From the NCBI GenBank assembly GCA_009886815.1, contig QXYP01000007.1, positions 1 through 8,832 of the forward strand: a stretch of 8,832 nt of DNA. The letters are read 5' to 3'. The notes below the pieces were generated by a model. That model did not search any database, was not told the origin of the DNA, and saw nothing but the letters and a program-made list of their open reading frames with translations. Below are positions 6,942 through 8,832 of this stretch, piece by piece. The stretch comes from Halieaceae bacterium. Lineage in GTDB: Bacteria > Pseudomonadota > Gammaproteobacteria > Pseudomonadales > Halieaceae. Position 1 is the first letter of the stretch. Each line of letters begins with the position of its first letter. The translations under genes were made by a program, and so were the position numbers.

Positions 6942-8215
6942 TCCAGTTCCGGTGGCGGTGGCCATTCCGCTTTAGCAGCTGCCGTATAGAGGCCTTCGAA
7001 AACGAAAGTCATATAGGTTTTGCGGAAGCGTTTCGCCTGCTTTACCCGCTCCTTGACAGAATTCGCTCCTTTGAGAACGAGGAACAAACCTACCAGCGAT
7101 GCGCTGGCGGTAATGATGGCGCTCATTTCCGGGTCTGTACCCTTGCGCAGATGTCCGTGCTTTGCGTGCCAGCGGAAGAGTTTGCGGTAGTGGGCAATAA
7201 GCGGATCCTTGCGAGCGCCATCCCTGAGCATTTGTTGAATACGGATTCTCAGTAAGCTCAGGTCTTCGGCGCTAAGATCGGAGGCATCTGTGAAGGACTC
7301 ACGTCTAGCGAATGAGCGGTCCAGCGTGTAGATGAGTTCCTTGTCGAGTTTTTCCTCGACAGCGGCAATAAGATCTTCCTTCTTCTTAAAATGATAGTAG
7401 GCGCCCGGACGCGTGACGCCTGCCCTGCGCGCCACCTCAGAGACGGAGACAGCCTGTTCCCCCACTTCTGCCATAAGCAACATGGCTGTCTTCATCAGTT
7501 GTTCCCGGGTCTCTACAGATTTGGCTTTTCTGCCATCGCGGATCGTGTCTTTCGTCGACACAGGTTTTTCAGCACCGTCTCCGTCGTGAGAGTAGCGAGG
7601 CAGTTTTGGCCAGTCTTTGAGCTTTTCCGGTAACAAAGCACCATCGAACATCAGCTGGTAATTGGCCTTGCCAAAAAGCTTGGCTTGTTTGTGTCGACGG
7701 CTCTTTTGCTTGAATTCAGATACCGCCAGAAAAGAAGAAACCAGAGTGGTACCCCTAACGATGGCAGCTATATCGGCTTCGACGCCAGGCTTCACCAAGC
7801 CTTCACGGGCTGCCCGGGTAAGGCCCCTTTCTCGGAAGCGTATGATGACGTCATCTGTGCCTTGTTCCAGCAGTCTCTGAATGCGCAGATAGATGGTGTC
7901 CTGATCCTCTGCGGCAAACTCTGCGGCCTGTGAATAAAGGTATTTGTCTTCTTTACTGCCGGCTACGGTTCTGACCAGTTGGTGATCAGTATCTTTGCGT
8001 ACGGCCTCGAGCAGGGCATCGCGGGATTTGAAGTGATAGTAAGCCCCAGGGCGAGTAACTTCGGCGGCTTTGGCTACAGCAACGACAGACACCGAGTTAA
8101 TGCCTTTTTCAACGATGAGTTTCGCGGCGGCTGCAATTAGCTTCTGGCGGGTCGCACGGCTTCGGGCTGACCAGCCGTTCTCTGGCTCTGCCGTGGATTC
8201 GATATTGGATGCCAT
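6938..8215 (-). CDS. Tandem-duplicated TetR-family regulator (two complete TetR units in one chain)
   Basis: TetR proteins are normally near 200 residues; this one has 425. Unit 1 has its DNA-binding domain at about 20-65, with recognition segment VTRPGAYYHFK at 53-63, and a ligand-binding domain to about 205. A charged linker (about 206-232, with YSHDGDGAEK) leads to unit 2, whose DNA-binding domain at about 233-280 has the identical VTRPGAYYHFK at 267-277, followed by a second ligand domain to the end. The ligand domains also align (LRIQRLLEQG with IRIQQMLRDG), so the whole protein is an internal duplication. A TetR monomer of this kind could act as a one-chain pseudo-dimer, or dimerise into a four-headed protein. 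It probably represses the convergent catabolic operon and/or the divergent ligase gene, with an acyl-CoA as inducer; this is inferred from position and family. The only plausible start is ATG at 8213-8215; no strong ribosome binding site precedes it. Confidence 0.92.
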   Translation of the reverse strand: MASNIESTAEPENGWSARSRATRQKLIAAAAKLIVEKGINSVSVVAVAKAAEVTRPGAYYHFKSRDALLEAVRKDTDHQLVRTVAGSKEDKYLYSQAAEFAAEDQDTIYLRIQRLLEQGTDDVIIRFRERGLTRAAREGLVKPGVEADIAAIVRGTTLVSSFLAVSEFKQKSRRHKQAKLFGKANYQLMFDGALLPEKLKDWPKLPRYSHDGDGAEKPVSTKDTIRDGRKAKSVETREQLMKTAMLLMAEVGEQAVSVSEVARRAGVTRPGAYYHFKKKEDLIAAVEEKLDKELIYTLDRSFARRESFTDASDLSAEDLSLLRIRIQQMLRDGARKDPLIAHYRKLFRWHAKHGHLRKGTDPEMSAIITASASLVGLFLVLKGANSVKERVKQAKRFRKTYMTFVFEGLYTAAAKAEWPPPPELD

Positions 8216-8275
8216 AATCGTTTTCAGCTTATTAGTGGTTGGGAAGCCTGAATTCCCGGCTCATCCGCTTCGAAG

Positions 8276-8305
8276 ATAATAACAGAACCCTTATCAGCCC
8301 TGCAA
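8276..8305 (-). promoter_or_regulatory. Possible promoter of the tandem TetR gene
   Basis: On the minus strand a TTGCAG (8300-8305) is followed after 18 nt by TATTAT (8276-8281), which differs from the -10 consensus at one position. The -35 match is poor (only the TTG is consensus). The site would give a leader of about 55 nt before the regulator start. That leader contains a GGGAA-N7-TTCCC inverted repeat at 8241-8257 which could bind a regulator or be chance. Low confidence. Confidence 0.25.
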
Positions 8306-8358
8306 AAAATGTACTGAGTGTTGAATCTGTCTCTCTTGGGGCGACTGTATTCTTGCGA

Positions 8359-8391
8359 TTAACTTTACACACGTGTTAACCTAACGGTTGA
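8359..8391. promoter_or_regulatory. Candidate operator: overlapping inverted repeats between the divergent genes
   Basis: Two inverted repeats overlap here. The first is TTAAC-N11-GTTAA (8359-8379), with the 8-bp palindrome ACACGTGT at 8369-8376 in its right half. The second is TTAACC-TAAC-GGTTGA (8376-8391), with five of six arm positions paired. TAAC occurs three times in 26 bp. The cluster lies about 80 nt before the ligase start and about 145 nt before the regulator start, where an operator controlling divergent genes is expected. Assignment to the tandem TetR protein is inference. Confidence 0.35.
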
Positions 8392-8470
8392 ATTCGCCGT
8401 ATCAAATCCGATGAGATTCCCGACGGCGTTGGGTGGCGTAACGGCTTGTGCTAAGAGGAATAGGGCGCTA

Positions 8471-8832
8471 ATGACCAATTCTGCCTGGAGAACCGAGCAG
8501 CGACACACCATACTCGAGCTGTGGAAAGAAGCCGTGGCAACATCGCCTGATACGGTGTTCCTGCACTTTCTTGATGACAATGAGAAGTATACTTACGCCC
8601 AGTTCGATGCGTTATCTAATCGGCTGGCCCAAGGCCTCTTGAGCAGCGGGATCGCTTCTGGGGATCGCATTGCCACGCTACTGGACAGCCATGCTGATTC
8701 AGTCGCTTTGTTAATTGCGGCCTCCAAGGTCAATGCTGTTTACGTGCCCGTCAACACGGCGAATAAAGGCGAGTTCTTGAGGAATCCTCTGGCCAATTCC
8801 GGGGCAAGGGTTCTGGTCAGCGAGGCCCAATA
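8471..8832 (+). CDS. AMP-dependent acyl-CoA ligase, CaiC-like, 5' part
   Basis: The first 120 residues are present; the gene continues past the right edge. The sequence fits the N terminus of ANL-superfamily acyl-CoA synthetases, nearest to the crotonobetaine/carnitine-CoA ligase-like (CaiC) group: TILELWKEAVATSPDTVFLH, a YTYAQFDALSNRLAQGL segment, SGDRIATLL and VYVPVNTANKGEFL..PLANSGARVLV. Such enzymes activate a carboxylate through an acyl-adenylate to the CoA thioester; the AMP-binding P-loop and the catalytic C-terminal lysine lie outside the window. An AAGAGGAA purine run at 8453-8460 precedes ATG 8471, though the spacing is long. An in-frame ATG at 8411 would add 20 residues that do not resemble the family, so 8471 is preferred. 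It is transcribed away from the tandem TetR gene and probably provides the entry step for the acid degraded by the cluster. Confidence 0.88.
   Translation, partial: MTNSAWRTEQRHTILELWKEAVATSPDTVFLHFLDDNEKYTYAQFDALSNRLAQGLLSSGIASGDRIATLLDSHADSVALLIAASKVNAVYVPVNTANKGEFLRNPLANSGARVLVSEAQ

Noticed and set aside
8241..8257. GGGAA-N7-TTCCC inverted repeat in the regulator leader as a terminator or operator
   Set aside because: The arms are only 5 bp, no T-run follows on either strand, and such repeats are common by chance; it is mentioned only with the promoter entry.
8411..8470. In-frame upstream ATG for the acyl-CoA ligase
   Set aside because: The 20 extra residues do not look like the family N terminus, and the AAGAGGAA purine run lies downstream of this ATG and before the one at 8471.
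1..8832. Mobile elements, CRISPR arrays, tRNA or rRNA genes
   Set aside because: No transposase-like frame, regularly spaced repeat or RNA gene signature was seen; the window is almost fully occupied by metabolic genes and their regulator.

Overview
The window reads as chromosome of a Gram-negative bacterium. The style of the proteins (FadE-type dehydrogenases, CaiB/BaiF family III CoA-transferase, CaiC-like ligase, TetR control) suggests a proteobacterium, most likely a gammaproteobacterium with broad acid, lipid or steroid catabolism. That placement is inference from family resemblance; no rRNA or other marker gene is present.

Layout. Positions 1-6941 form one compact plus-strand run of six genes: the 3' part of an acyl-CoA dehydrogenase (ACAD) gene, a complete second ACAD gene, a long ACAD with an extra helical N-terminal domain (methylsuccinyl-CoA dehydrogenase-like), a family III CoA-transferase that closely resembles mesaconyl-CoA C1-C4 CoA transferase (Mct, 2-methylfumaryl-CoA isomerase), an SDR oxidoreductase and a thiolase. 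Gaps are 52 nt or less, and the third and fourth genes overlap by 1 nt, so they look like one operon. Positions 6938-8215 on the minus strand encode an unusual 425-residue regulator made of two complete TetR-type units in tandem; its stop codon overlaps the thiolase stop codon. A 255-bp intergenic region (8216-8470) holds inverted repeats that could be the operator. From 8471 a divergent, right-truncated gene encodes an acyl-CoA ligase.

How the genes may work together (inference). The ligase would activate a carboxylic acid. The ACAD pair (a likely non-catalytic plus a catalytic subunit) would desaturate the CoA ester, and the SDR and thiolase would complete a beta-oxidation turn. The most distinctive point is the Mcd-like and Mct-like genes side by side: together they would turn 2-methylsuccinyl-CoA into mesaconyl-C1-CoA and then mesaconyl-C4-CoA. 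This suggests a route in which thiolysis of a methyl-branched 3-oxoadipyl-type CoA ester releases methylsuccinyl-CoA, which is then drained towards citramalyl-CoA, pyruvate and acetyl-CoA. The hydratase and citramalyl-CoA lyase that would finish this route are not in the window. The tandem TetR protein is the likely local regulator.
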